Below the pieces are notes generated by a model. The model saw nothing but the letters and a program-made list of their open reading frames with translations. It was not told the origin of the DNA and ran no database searches. The translations under genes were made by a program, and so were the position numbers. Source: Gracilimonas sp964505215 (GTDB taxonomy: Bacteria > Bacteroidota > Rhodothermia > Balneolales > Balneolaceae). Taken from it: 64,000 nt of DNA. This document shows positions 50,993-59,964 of this stretch, one piece after another. Every line of letters begins with the position of its first letter. Position 1 is the first letter of the stretch. Location: the NCBI GenBank assembly GCA_964505215.1, contig CAZDGU010000007.1, positions 1-64,000 on the forward strand, read 5' to 3'.

Positions 50993-53116
50993 ATGAGTTT
51001 TTCCCGCGAAGAAAGCTTCTTCGATTTACAGCCTATGTTTATTTGTGAACAGGCTACCTTAAAAATCTTAGATGTTAACGCCGCTACCACTGCAGTATTA
51101 GGCTTTGAAAAAAAGAACCTTCTGAATAAAGAGCTAAATAAATTCGGGGAGAGAAGGTCGATGCAAGATTTAAAGGCGCACCTATCTTATAAAGACAATT
51201 CCCAAGTGGATGAGATTTGGAGTTTTAAGACACAAAAAGGGGGGTATGCTTATTTCCAGCTTTCAGCTCATTTGATAAACTATAAAGGCAAGCCGGCTAA
51301 GTTAATAGTTGCCCATGATTTTACCGAAACACTTGAGAAGAAGACGAAAAAGAGAAAGAAGAGACCCTTATCCAGTCAATTACAAATTCAAAACTATCCA
51401 TTAGCAGAAATAGAATGGGATGCTAACCTGAATATTATCAGCTGGTCACCAAAGGCAGAACGGCTTTTCGGTTATAGCGAGGAAGCGGCCATGTCTGAGT
51501 CCAACCTGCTAAATAAGTTTGTGCATAAAGAAGATATTGAGTTTGTGAAAGGCCGGCTTGAACAAACATATAAACAACGTAAGAAAGACATTTCTGTTAT
51601 TAACAGAAATATTACCCGAAATGGAGAGGTTATTTATTGCAAATGGAATAACTCTTTTCTGTATGATAAGAATGGGGAAGTTGCAGCTATCTACTCGTTA
51701 GTGCAGGATGTAACTGAGCATCAGCGGGCGCTAAACGATGCAAAGCGCAGCATGAAAAGCTATCAAGATTTATTTAATTCCATCAGCGATGCTATTTTTT
51801 TGTTGGACGAACATGGAATAATAGCCGAAGCCAACGACGGGCTTGAAAAGACGTTCGGTTATAAACGAAAAGAAGTGATTGGCAAGCCATATAAAGTGTT
51901 AGCAGCCCCCGGTAAGTATGACGAGGAGTTTTTGGGAGAATTGTTTGCACGTGTATTTGACGGCGAACCCAGTGATTTTGAAGGTTGGGGACGTAAGAAA
52001 AACGGAGAGGTTTTTCCTGCAGAATATCTTTTAAATACCAGCAATTATTTTGGTAAAAAAAAGATGATTGTAATAGCCCGTGATATATCTGATCGCAAAC
52101 AGTCGGAGGAGGCATTAAAAGAACGGGAAGGTTTATTTACTAAACTATTTAATTCATCGCCCATTGGCATTACACTTTTAAACAAGCATCACGAAGTGGA
52201 CATGGTGAATGATGGGTTCGAGCAGCTGTTTGGATATCGCGAACATGAATTAAAAGGACTGAAATTAGATCAGTTTATTGTTCCAAAAATGCGCCATAAA
52301 GAAGCGCAGGAGCTTTCAGAAAGTGCTAATGTACAAGAGGTTACCGAAAAACGTGTTCGGAAAGATGGCACCATCCTGGATGTTATAATCTACGCGGTAC
52401 CCGTAGTGGTAGAGAAAAATGTTGTGGGTATTTACGGCATTTACATTGATATCACAACGCAGAAGAACACGGAAGAGCAGCTTCATAAATCATTAAAAGA
52501 AAAGGAAATGCTGCTTGCGGAAGTCCACCATCGGGTAAAAAATAACTTAGCTGTTATTACCGGCCTGTTAGAGCTTCAGTCTTACTCAGCCGGCAGCGAA
52601 AGTGCAAAACGCATTTTAAAAGACAGCCAAATGCGGATTAATTCCATTGCCATGGTACACGAAAAGCTGTATCAAAGTGAAGATTTTGCTGAAGTAAATA
52701 TTGAACAATATTTTAAAGAGCTGACAGAAGTTATTCATAAAACAATGAACCGTAAGGAAACGAAAGTTCATATCGAACTTGATATCATGTCAGCAGAGCT
52801 GCCTATAACGCAGGCCATTCCTTGCGGACTTTTACTGAATGAAATACTCACTAACAGCTTCAAGCATGCATTTACAGGGAGAAAACAGGGCGAGGTGCGA
52901 GTCAGTTTTAAAAAATCCAACGGCCATATTCTCTTTACCATCAGAGATAATGGGATTGGAATGCCGGAAGATTTGGCCCGGAATTTAAGTGAATCGCTTG
53001 GGTTTACACTCATAAAAACCTTGGCGAGCCAGTTAGAAGCGAAGTTTGATTTTTATAACGATGAAGGAGCTGTTTTCAAGTTTAAGTTCAAAAAAAATAA
53101 GGCAAAAGCTTTGTAG
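50993..53116 (+). CDS. Multi-PAS sensor histidine kinase (HisKA_2 type)
   Basis: A 707-residue cytosolic sensor kinase with no transmembrane segments. Four PAS domains follow each other (about 1-120, 130-255, 257-375 and 378-495), each ending in a PAC-like WDVTE/ARDISDR-type linker. The kinase part begins with EVHHRVKNNLAVITG, where His513 is the likely phosphoacceptor of the HisKA_2 group; the HATPase N-box is NEILTNSFKHAF and the G1 box DNGIGMP. It could sense a small molecule, light or redox state through a PAS cofactor. No response regulator gene lies beside it, so its partner must be elsewhere. It ends 250 bp before the tRNA gene. Confidence 0.9.
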   Translation: MSFSREESFFDLQPMFICEQATLKILDVNAATTAVLGFEKKNLLNKELNKFGERRSMQDLKAHLSYKDNSQVDEIWSFKTQKGGYAYFQLSAHLINYKGKPAKLIVAHDFTETLEKKTKKRKKRPLSSQLQIQNYPLAEIEWDANLNIISWSPKAERLFGYSEEAAMSESNLLNKFVHKEDIEFVKGRLEQTYKQRKKDISVINRNITRNGEVIYCKWNNSFLYDKNGEVAAIYSLVQDVTEHQRALNDAKRSMKSYQDLFNSISDAIFLLDEHGIIAEANDGLEKTFGYKRKEVIGKPYKVLAAPGKYDEEFLGELFARVFDGEPSDFEGWGRKKNGEVFPAEYLLNTSNYFGKKKMIVIARDISDRKQSEEALKEREGLFTKLFNSSPIGITLLNKHHEVDMVNDGFEQLFGYREHELKGLKLDQFIVPKMRHKEAQELSESANVQEVTEKRVRKDGTILDVIIYAVPVVVEKNVVGIYGIYIDITTQKNTEEQLHKSLKEKEMLLAEVHHRVKNNLAVITGLLELQSYSAGSESAKRILKDSQMRINSIAMVHEKLYQSEDFAEVNIEQYFKELTEVIHKTMNRKETKVHIELDIMSAELPITQAIPCGLLLNEILTNSFKHAFTGRKQGEVRVSFKKSNGHILFTIRDNGIGMPEDLARNLSESLGFTLIKTLASQLEAKFDFYNDEGAVFKFKFKKNKAKAL

Positions 53117-53318
53117 CAGTAATTTTTCTGTACTTTTTACTCCGGAAACTTCCAGCCTGTGTAAAAACTCAAGACTTGAGAATAGACTCATTAATTTATT
53201 AGGAAAAATCCTCCAAGAATTTGCTAAAACAACCAGTTTCTCCTAACAAATTTAACTTTGCTTTCTCGACATAATACTTTTTACACAGGCTGTTCATTTC
53301 AGATTGAAATTACTTGAA

Positions 53319-53352
53319 ATAAAAAAGGGCAATTTTTTAAAAAATGCCCTTG
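53319..53352 (-). terminator. Rho-independent terminator after tRNA-Val
   Basis: AAGGGCA (minus strand) pairs with TGCCCTT and is followed by TTTTATTTC. It lies 11 bp downstream of the tRNA gene. Confidence 0.8.
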
Positions 53353-53362
53353 AATTATAGCG

Positions 53363-53436
53363 TGCGTTCTGGCAGATTCGAACTGCCGACCTCTACGATG
53401 TCAACGTAGCGCTCTAACCAACTGAGCTAAGAACGC
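53363..53436 (-). tRNA. tRNA-Val (GAC anticodon)
   Basis: A cloverleaf on the minus strand: acceptor stem GCGTTCT/AGAACGC with discriminator A, D-arm AGCTCAGTTGGTTAGAGC, anticodon stem CTACG/CGTAG around loop TTGACAT (anticodon GAC), and T-arm GGCAGTTCGAATCTGCC. CCA is not encoded. It reads valine GUC/GUU codons. Confidence 0.95.
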
Positions 53437-53656
53437 AAAAGAAGAGAGCCTGAATATAGGGAGCTTTATGGGAGTATTACAAAAGCTGTTTTGGTTTATT
53501 TAGAGTAAAGTTATTTATATCTAACATCTCTATTTTCTTAGTTCTTATCCGATTTCGAAAGCATACCGATAATGGGAGGATGATTCAGATAAGTTGTTAT
53601 TTGGGGATTTTATAAAATCACCCCAACAACAATGCACAATTGTTTTGGTAAAACCG

Positions 53657-53664
53657 TATCTTTG
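53657..53664 (+). promoter_or_regulatory. Candidate nusB promoter core (TATCTTTG)
   Basis: TATCTTTG fits TAnnTTTG, 25 bp before the nusB ATG. A TTG at 53640 is only 14 bp away, less than the usual 19-21 bp, so the -33 element is uncertain. The rest of 53437-53689 shows nothing else. Confidence 0.45.
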
Positions 53665-53689
53665 GCGCCCACAAAAATAGTTATTTGGC

Positions 53690-54157
53690 ATGATTAATCG
53701 AAGACACGTACGAGAAACAGTTTTAAAAGCACTTTACGCACAGCAGCTTGGTAAACATTCTACTCAACACACGGTAGATACGCTTATTAAAAAAGCAGAT
53801 TTTGCAAAAGATAAAGAGCTTCGTAGGTTTGCCGAAAAGCTGTTTTTTAACACCCTTGAGCATCAGGAGGAACTGGATGATGTAATTGTTGCCCACATCA
53901 AAAACTGGGATATCAATCGCTTGGCGCTCATTGATCGTTTGGTCTTAAAAATGGCTATTTGTGAGTTTATTTATTTTGATCAAATTCCTACCAAAGTAAG
54001 TATCAATGAAGCCATTGAATTGGTGAAAAAATATTCTACCGCAAAATCAGGTCGATTCATAAATGGAATTTTGGATGCAGCCTTGAGCGACTTAACAAAA
54101 AAAGAACGTATTAATAAAAAAGGACGAGGACTTATTCAAAAATCACTTGGAAATTAA
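53690..54157 (+). CDS. nusB: Transcription antitermination factor NusB
   Basis: A 155-residue helical RNA-binding protein that joins NusE (S10) on boxA RNA in rRNA transcription. The N-terminal RRHVRETVLKALYAQQLG and the C-terminal KVSINEAIELVKKYSTAKSG, GRFINGILDAAL motifs are characteristic. It begins an operon with a phosphatase gene 8 bp later and ychF after that. Confidence 0.95.
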   Translation: MINRRHVRETVLKALYAQQLGKHSTQHTVDTLIKKADFAKDKELRRFAEKLFFNTLEHQEELDDVIVAHIKNWDINRLALIDRLVLKMAICEFIYFDQIPTKVSINEAIELVKKYSTAKSGRFINGILDAALSDLTKKERINKKGRGLIQKSLGN

Positions 54158-54165
54158 TACGATAG

Positions 54166-54843
54166 ATGGCAACATATCGCAATATTATAGCTATAGGAGA
54201 CATCCATGGCTGTGCACTCACGTTAAAGGAATTGTTACAAACACTTCAGCAAAGTTATGGAGACGAGTCAACCTATGTGTTTTTAGGTGATTATACCGAC
54301 CGCGGTCCTCGTTCCAAACAGGTTATTGAGCAGCTGATTGAGTTTGATACAACACACAAATGTGTGTTTCTGAAAGGTAACCACGATGAAATGCTTTTGG
54401 ATGCTATAGAAAATAATAAATGGGATTTGTGGCTTAATAACGGCGGCAATACCACGCTGCAGAGTTATGGTGCCAAGCCGTTTGATTTCAAACTTCCTGA
54501 AGCACACTACAATTTTCTTAAAAACACAAAGTTGTACTGGGAAACAGAATCCTATTTTTTTGTACACGGTGGACTTTCTCCCGATTTAACCATCGCAGAA
54601 AACCTTGAAAGTAAGTATGAACGCAGTCAATTTACCTGGCAGCGAGATCACATATATGCCAGGCGAAATAAGTGGGAGAAAACGGTGGTTTTTGGTCATA
54701 CGCCGGTGCAAGAACCAATTGTTGAAAATAATATGTTGGGAATAGACACCGGCTGTGTGTATCAAAGAAGTGGCTTTGGAAGGCTGACGGCTGTTGCTTT
54801 ACCGGAAATGAAATTTACTTATCAAAATTGTTTAGACTTTTAA
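54166..54843 (+). CDS. Serine/threonine-type metallophosphatase
   Basis: A 225-residue calcineurin-like phosphoesterase of the PPP/diadenosine-tetraphosphatase type. Metal motifs: GDIHG at about 13-17, GDYTDRG near 42, GNHD near 72 and HGG, GHTP in the second half. It could dephosphorylate proteins or ApnA nucleotides; the family alone does not say which. It lies 8 bp downstream of nusB and 17 bp before ychF. Confidence 0.88.
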   Translation: MATYRNIIAIGDIHGCALTLKELLQTLQQSYGDESTYVFLGDYTDRGPRSKQVIEQLIEFDTTHKCVFLKGNHDEMLLDAIENNKWDLWLNNGGNTTLQSYGAKPFDFKLPEAHYNFLKNTKLYWETESYFFVHGGLSPDLTIAENLESKYERSQFTWQRDHIYARRNKWEKTVVFGHTPVQEPIVENNMLGIDTGCVYQRSGFGRLTAVALPEMKFTYQNCLDF

Positions 54844-54860
54844 AATTTTAAAACATACAT

Positions 54861-55955
54861 ATGAACTTAAGATGCGGAATTGTGGGTTTACCGAATGTTG
54901 GTAAATCTACTTTATTTAATGCCCTTAGTAACGCCGGTGCCGAATCGGCAAACTTTCCATTTTGTACTATAGATCCGAACGTGGGCATGGTGCCCGTACC
55001 GGACGAGCGCCTTCCTAAACTTGCCAAACTTGCCGAATCCAAAGAAACACTGCCTGCAACCATCGAGTTTGTGGACATTGCCGGCTTGGTGAAAGGCGCT
55101 TCAGAGGGAAAAGGAAAAGGAAATGAGTTTTTGTCTCACATCCGTGAGGTAGATTTAATTTTACACGTAGTTCGCTGTTTTGATGATGAAGATATTATTC
55201 ACGTTGAGGGAGATATAGATCCGGAACGTGATATTCGTATTATTGAAGAAGAGCTTATTCTAAAAGATTTAGAAAGTGTTGAAAAACGGATTGAAAAGCT
55301 GAAAAAAGAATCCAAGGGAGGAGATAAAGCCAAAGCGGTACAACTGATTGTGGTACAAAAGCTTGCCGACCATTTGGGAGACGGAAATTCTGCCCGTACG
55401 TTTGAAGTTTCAGCAGAAGAACAAGAAGCTTATAAAGATTTATTTTTACTTTCTGCCAAACAGGTTTTATACGCCTGTAATGTAGGAGAGGAAGATTTAG
55501 AAACGGGAAACAAGCATGTAGAAACCGTGAAAAATATTGCGGCTGAGCACGATGATGAAGTGGTTATGTTTTGTGCAAAAATTGAAGCCGAAATTGCCGA
55601 ACTGGATGATGAAGAAAAGGAAATGTTTCTGGAAGAATTGGGTGTGCCCAGTGCTGGATTAGACCGGCTGATTAAAGCGGCCTTTAAAGAGCTGGGGCTG
55701 ATTACTTACTTTACAGTAGGCCCAAAAGAAGCGCGTGCGTGGACTATCAAAAAAGGTACCAAAGCTCCACAGGCGGCCGGCGTCATTCATACTGATTTTG
55801 AGAAAGGTTTTATCCGAGCTGAAACCATTGCTTTTTCTGATTATGAAGAGCTGGGTTCCGAAAAGGGAGCTCGCGAAGCCGGAAAAATGCGCCAGGAAGG
55901 CAAAGACTATGTAGTAGAAGATGGAGACGTGCTTCTCTTCCGTTTCAACGTATAA
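54861..55955 (+). CDS. ychF: Redox-regulated ATPase YchF
   Basis: A 364-residue Obg-related P-loop protein that hydrolyses ATP and binds ribosomes. Motifs are the P-loop GLPNVGKST (9-17), the NFPFCTIDPN switch, DIAGLVKGAS, and NVGE in the specificity loop, an NxxE pattern that favours ATP over GTP. The C-terminal TGS domain (about 280-363) begins at YFTVGPKEARAW. It ends the nusB transcript; a terminator follows. Confidence 0.95.
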   Translation: MNLRCGIVGLPNVGKSTLFNALSNAGAESANFPFCTIDPNVGMVPVPDERLPKLAKLAESKETLPATIEFVDIAGLVKGASEGKGKGNEFLSHIREVDLILHVVRCFDDEDIIHVEGDIDPERDIRIIEEELILKDLESVEKRIEKLKKESKGGDKAKAVQLIVVQKLADHLGDGNSARTFEVSAEEQEAYKDLFLLSAKQVLYACNVGEEDLETGNKHVETVKNIAAEHDDEVVMFCAKIEAEIAELDDEEKEMFLEELGVPSAGLDRLIKAAFKELGLITYFTVGPKEARAWTIKKGTKAPQAAGVIHTDFEKGFIRAETIAFSDYEELGSEKGAREAGKMRQEGKDYVVEDGDVLLFRFNV

Positions 55956-55989
55956 AGATAAAACAGTACGAGACTGACTCAATTCAACC

Positions 55990-56026
55990 AAACCTTCAAG
56001 GATTTAATACCCTTGAAGGTTTTTTA
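55990..56026 (+). terminator. Rho-independent terminator after ychF
   Basis: AACCTTCAAG pairs with CTTGAAGGTT over an 11-nt loop, followed by TTTTTAT. It lies 35 bp after the ychF stop. Confidence 0.92.
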
Positions 56027-56130
56027 TGAGCTTACTTTATTCCCGATTTCACTTTCTTTCACTTTTAAATCTCGTAGTAAATAGCGTTCTTTGAAACGGT
56101 TCTTAACCTTCTATCAAACCAACAAAACGC

Positions 56131-57666
56131 ATGTCTTTGTTAAAACGCTGCTTTTATACTTTTGTAATAATACTATTCAGCTCATCTGCTGTTCTGTGGG
56201 CTCAATCCGATAAAAATGAGCTGCTGCTTATTCAAAACGGAAAAATTGTAAATGGAACCGGAGAACCTGCTTTTCGCGCCGATATTTTAATTGAAGGAGA
56301 TCGCATCGCATTCATCGGCGAAATAAATGCAGACAGTCTGAAGCCGGATAGGGTTATCGATGCTACAGGACGAATAGTATCTCCCGGTTTTATTGATATG
56401 CATGCGCATGGAAATCCGCTTTCTCATCCTGAGTTTCAGAATTTTATTGCTATGGGTGTAACCACTATTGTGCTGGGACAAGACGGATCTTCCCCAACTC
56501 AAAAGCCGTTCTCAGAATGGTTTGAAGAGGTTCAAAAAGCTAATCCAAGCGTAAATATTGCGGCATTAGTCGGTCATGGTTCACTCCGTAGAATGGTCGA
56601 TTTGGGAGAAGATAAAACAGTGCACATACGAGACTTAAATGCTATGGAGCAAAAGTTAGAGCAAAGCTTGAAGCAGGGTGCTTTCGGAATGAGTTTAGGC
56701 CTGGAATACGTGCCGGGTTTATATGCAGATTCTACTGAATTATCCCGATTAGCCAAAGTGGTTGGAAAATATGACGGCGTAATTATGAGCCACGTTCGCA
56801 GCGAGGATGATTCCCAAATAGAAGCTTCCTTGAATGAATTAGCCGGAATGGGAGCTTTTGCTCGCGTTCACGCCTCGCACCTGAAGGTGGTGTATGGAAA
56901 AGGAAAGGAGAGAGCACAGGAAATTTTGAATCAAATATCAGAATTTAATCGCTCCGGAATGGCATTTACGGCCGATACCTATCCCTATGAAGCCAGCTTT
57001 ACCGGCATTGGAATTGTATTTCCAAAATGGGCTAAAACAACTGCCCAGTGGAAACAAGTGATGGCAGAAAACCCGGAATTACTGCGAGAGTTCCTACAGT
57101 CTAAAGTTAAGCAGCGAAATGGGGCGGATGCCATTCTATTCGGTACCGGGAAATATGCCGGACATACATTAGCTGAAGCTGCACAAAAAGAAGGTATTTC
57201 TCCGGTTGATTATTTATTGAAAATTGGTCCAAATGGAGCTTCAGCTGCTCATTTTGTAATGAATGAGGAACTGCAAGATAATATAGCCGTTTCGCCTGAA
57301 GTAATGATTAGTTCGGACGGAAGCCCAACGATGAGACACCCGCGCGGGTACGGCAGTTTTGCTAAAATAATTCGAAAATATGTAGTTGAGCAGCAGGCGC
57401 TTTTCATCGAGCAGGCCGTTCATAAAATGTCGGGATTATCGGCTCAAACCTTACAATTAGAAGATCGGGGGACGCTTGCCGTGGGTAAAAAAGCGGATGT
57501 TATTATTTTTGATCCGAATAATGTAAAAGACACGGCTACTTTTCCTAACCCGCATGAGCTTGCCGAGGGCTTTGAATGGGTGATTGTTAATGGAGAAATT
57601 GCAAAACAAGGCGATGAATTTGCTAATAAGAGAAGCGGAGTCGTTTTGAAAAAAAACACAGATTAA
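56131..57666 (+). CDS. Secreted D-aminoacylase-like amidohydrolase
   Basis: A 511-residue exported metal-dependent amidohydrolase of the N-acyl-D-amino-acid deacylase type. A signal peptide ends near residue 25 (SSSAVLWAQ). Metal ligands include DMHAHG, SHVRSEDD and HASHLK; the DTYPYEAS and SSDGSPTMRHPRGYGSF motifs are D-aminoacylase signatures. It probably deacylates N-acyl-D-amino acids, for example from cell-wall material, in the periplasm. It has no close partner gene; the rml genes follow after 181 bp. Confidence 0.85.
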   Translation: MSLLKRCFYTFVIILFSSSAVLWAQSDKNELLLIQNGKIVNGTGEPAFRADILIEGDRIAFIGEINADSLKPDRVIDATGRIVSPGFIDMHAHGNPLSHPEFQNFIAMGVTTIVLGQDGSSPTQKPFSEWFEEVQKANPSVNIAALVGHGSLRRMVDLGEDKTVHIRDLNAMEQKLEQSLKQGAFGMSLGLEYVPGLYADSTELSRLAKVVGKYDGVIMSHVRSEDDSQIEASLNELAGMGAFARVHASHLKVVYGKGKERAQEILNQISEFNRSGMAFTADTYPYEASFTGIGIVFPKWAKTTAQWKQVMAENPELLREFLQSKVKQRNGADAILFGTGKYAGHTLAEAAQKEGISPVDYLLKIGPNGASAAHFVMNEELQDNIAVSPEVMISSDGSPTMRHPRGYGSFAKIIRKYVVEQQALFIEQAVHKMSGLSAQTLQLEDRGTLAVGKKADVIIFDPNNVKDTATFPNPHELAEGFEWVIVNGEIAKQGDEFANKRSGVVLKKNTD

Positions 57667-57787
57667 AAACTGCGATGATTTTTCTCTGACAACAGATATT
57701 TGAGAGGAAATCATTCTTCTTAAATGAAGAGGTTTTAGAGAGCAAAATTCTTAACAAAAGGAAGTTTTTAAATCGGGCTCAAGTTTC

Positions 57788-57795
57788 TAAATTTG
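57788..57795 (+). promoter_or_regulatory. Candidate rml operon promoter core (TAAATTTG)
   Basis: TAAATTTG fits TAnnTTTG, 52 bp before the first rml start. A matching -33 element is not evident. Confidence 0.4.
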
Positions 57796-57847
57796 ATAGT
57801 ATGAAATCAACGAACGTGTTTTCCATACAAACCACAAAAAAAGTACT

Positions 57848-58549
57848 ATGAAAGGCGTTATCCTTGCCGGAGGAACCGGTTCAAGATTATATCCACTTAC
57901 CAAAGTTACCAATAAACATCTTTTGCCCATTGGCGATAAACCCATGATTTATCACCCCATAGAAAAGCTGACGGGGGCAGGCATCACCGAAATTCTGATT
58001 GTAACAGGTACCGACCATATGGGAGATGTGGTAAACTTGTTAGGCTCCGGAAAAGATTTTGGATGTAAGTTCACCTATAAGGTACAGGATGAAGCGGGCG
58101 GGATTGCTCAGGCTCTCGGTTTAGCTGAAAACTTTGCGGGAACCGAGCCCATCACCGTAATTTTAGGTGATAATATTTTTGAGGATGAGCTCACCGAAGC
58201 CGTTAATAATTTTGCAGGAAAAGGCGCACAAATTTTGTTGAAAGAAGTCCCGGATCCCAAGCGCTACGGCGTGGCTGAGCTGGATGGAGAGCGCGTACTT
58301 TCTATTGAGGAAAAGCCGGATCATCCCAAATCGAATTATGCCGTAACGGGTGTTTATTTTTATGATAATCAGGTATTTGATTGCATAAAAACGCTGAAAC
58401 CTTCGGGACGGGGTGAACTGGAGATTACGGATGTGAATAACTTCTACATTAAAGAAGGCCTGATGGCCAGTGCGCAAATGAAAGGCTGGTGGACGGATGC
58501 GGGAACGCCGGAATCATACCGAATTGCGAATGAATTAGTGCGGGAGTAG
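57848..58549 (+). CDS. rmlA: Glucose-1-phosphate thymidylyltransferase, short form
   Basis: Makes dTDP-glucose from glucose-1-phosphate and dTTP, the first step of dTDP-L-rhamnose synthesis. The 233 residues cover the nucleotidyltransferase core: LAGGTGSRLYPLTKVTNKHL at 7-26 and the GDNIFED metal Asp. It stops near WTDAGTPESYRIANE, about 55 residues before the usual RmlA end; the missing tail carries the allosteric product-binding region in canonical RmlA. Nucleotide choice cannot be fixed by eye, but the gene heads a complete rhamnose operon (rmlA-D-C-B), with 2 bp to rmlD. Confidence 0.88.
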   Translation: MKGVILAGGTGSRLYPLTKVTNKHLLPIGDKPMIYHPIEKLTGAGITEILIVTGTDHMGDVVNLLGSGKDFGCKFTYKVQDEAGGIAQALGLAENFAGTEPITVILGDNIFEDELTEAVNNFAGKGAQILLKEVPDPKRYGVAELDGERVLSIEEKPDHPKSNYAVTGVYFYDNQVFDCIKTLKPSGRGELEITDVNNFYIKEGLMASAQMKGWWTDAGTPESYRIANELVRE

Positions 58550-58551
58550 AA

Positions 58552-59421
58552 ATGCGAGTTTTGGTTACCGGAGGCAGCGGTCAGCTTGGGCAGGAGTGGG
58601 TGCGATTTTTGAACCGTAAAGAGGTTGAGTTTATAGCTTTACCTTCTTCCGATTTAGATATTACAGATTTTAATGACACCAACCGGGTGTTAACGAATCT
58701 CCAGCCTGATTTAATTATAAACTGCGCCGCTTATACCAAAGTAGATAAGGCCGAAGAGCAGGCCGAACTCGCTTTTAAAGTGAATGCCGAAGCGGTGGAA
58801 AATCTGGCCTCTTATTGTAAATCTCATCACATAAAGCTGATTCATTATTCTACTGATTATGTGTTTTCGGGAAGCTTAGCCGATAGAGAGAAGCTCCCTG
58901 AAGGTTATCCGGAAGACTATCCAACTTCCCCCCAAAATGTATATGGAAAATCTAAATTAGCCGGTGAGCAGGCCATAATTGAATCGGAATGTGAGCATCT
59001 GATTGTTCGTATTTCGTGGCTTTGCGGAACTTTTGGGCATAATTTTGTGAAAACCATGCTGAAGTTAGGCAAAGAGCGCGACGAGCTGCAGGTGGTAAAT
59101 GATCAGTTTGGAACGCCAACATTTGCAGAAAATGTGGTTGAAAATTGCTGGCAGCTTATCAAGAATAATGAGAGTGGTGTGTTTCATTTGAGCTCTCAGG
59201 AAGAAACCACCTGGTTTCATTTTGCGGAAGAGATTTTTAAGCAATCCGGTGTTGATGTGAAGCTCGTTCCGGTTGACAGTTCAGCTTTTCCGGCTAAGGC
59301 AAAGCGTCCGGCTTTTTCGCTGTTAAGTACTCAAAAAATTGCTAATATTTCCGGCGTTTCTCTCATCACCTGGAAACAAGGTTTACAGAAATTACTGACC
59401 GATCTACAAACTCATTCATGA
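58552..59421 (+). CDS. rmlD: dTDP-4-dehydrorhamnose reductase
   Basis: The last enzyme of dTDP-L-rhamnose synthesis, an extended SDR of 289 residues. The cofactor motif is TGGSGQLG at 6-13, the Thr of the catalytic set lies in YSTDYVFSG, and the catalytic Tyr and Lys lie in YGKSK. The last 4 bp overlap rmlC (59418-59421), showing coupling. Confidence 0.92.
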   Translation: MRVLVTGGSGQLGQEWVRFLNRKEVEFIALPSSDLDITDFNDTNRVLTNLQPDLIINCAAYTKVDKAEEQAELAFKVNAEAVENLASYCKSHHIKLIHYSTDYVFSGSLADREKLPEGYPEDYPTSPQNVYGKSKLAGEQAIIESECEHLIVRISWLCGTFGHNFVKTMLKLGKERDELQVVNDQFGTPTFAENVVENCWQLIKNNESGVFHLSSQEETTWFHFAEEIFKQSGVDVKLVPVDSSAFPAKAKRPAFSLLSTQKIANISGVSLITWKQGLQKLLTDLQTHS

Positions 59422-59963
59422 ATATTACTGACACCAAAATACCTGCCGTTAAATTAATTGAACCCACTGTTTTTGAAGATCGGCGGGGCTATTTTTTTGA
59501 ATCTTACCGTAAATCTTTATTGCATGAGGCGGGAATCACAGCTGATTTTGTGCAGGATAATATCTCTAAATCATACCAAAACACGGTGCGTGGATTGCAT
59601 TATCAAATTCAGCAGCCGCAAGCTAAATTGGTACAATGTATAAAAGGTGCTATTTTAGACGTAGCCGTTGATATTCGGGTTGATTCTCCCACTTTTGGAA
59701 AGCACGTAGCGTTCGAACTGTCAGAAGAAAACAAGCGAATGCTATTTGTGCCCGTTGGATTTGCTCACGGCTTTTCGGTTTTATCGGACGAAGCCATTTT
59801 TGCTTACAAATGTTCCGATTATTACTGCAAAGAAGGAGAGCGAGGCATCAGGTGGGATGATCTGGAAATTGAAATAAACTGGAGTGTTGAAAAACCTATT
59901 TTGTCTGATAAAGATCAAAAACTCCCATTACTTTCATCAATAAAAAAAGAGGACCTATTTTAA
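59418..59963 (+). CDS. rmlC: dTDP-4-dehydrorhamnose 3,5-epimerase
   Basis: A 181-residue cupin epimerase. Conserved segments are EDRRGYFFESYR, the catalytic His in RGLHYQ, VDIRVDSPTFG, VPVGFAHGF and the Tyr in FAYKCSDYY. Length and layout are standard. It lies between rmlD (4-bp overlap) and rmlB (1 bp). Confidence 0.95.
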   Translation: MNITDTKIPAVKLIEPTVFEDRRGYFFESYRKSLLHEAGITADFVQDNISKSYQNTVRGLHYQIQQPQAKLVQCIKGAILDVAVDIRVDSPTFGKHVAFELSEENKRMLFVPVGFAHGFSVLSDEAIFAYKCSDYYCKEGERGIRWDDLEIEINWSVEKPILSDKDQKLPLLSSIKKEDLF

Positions 59964-59964
59964 T

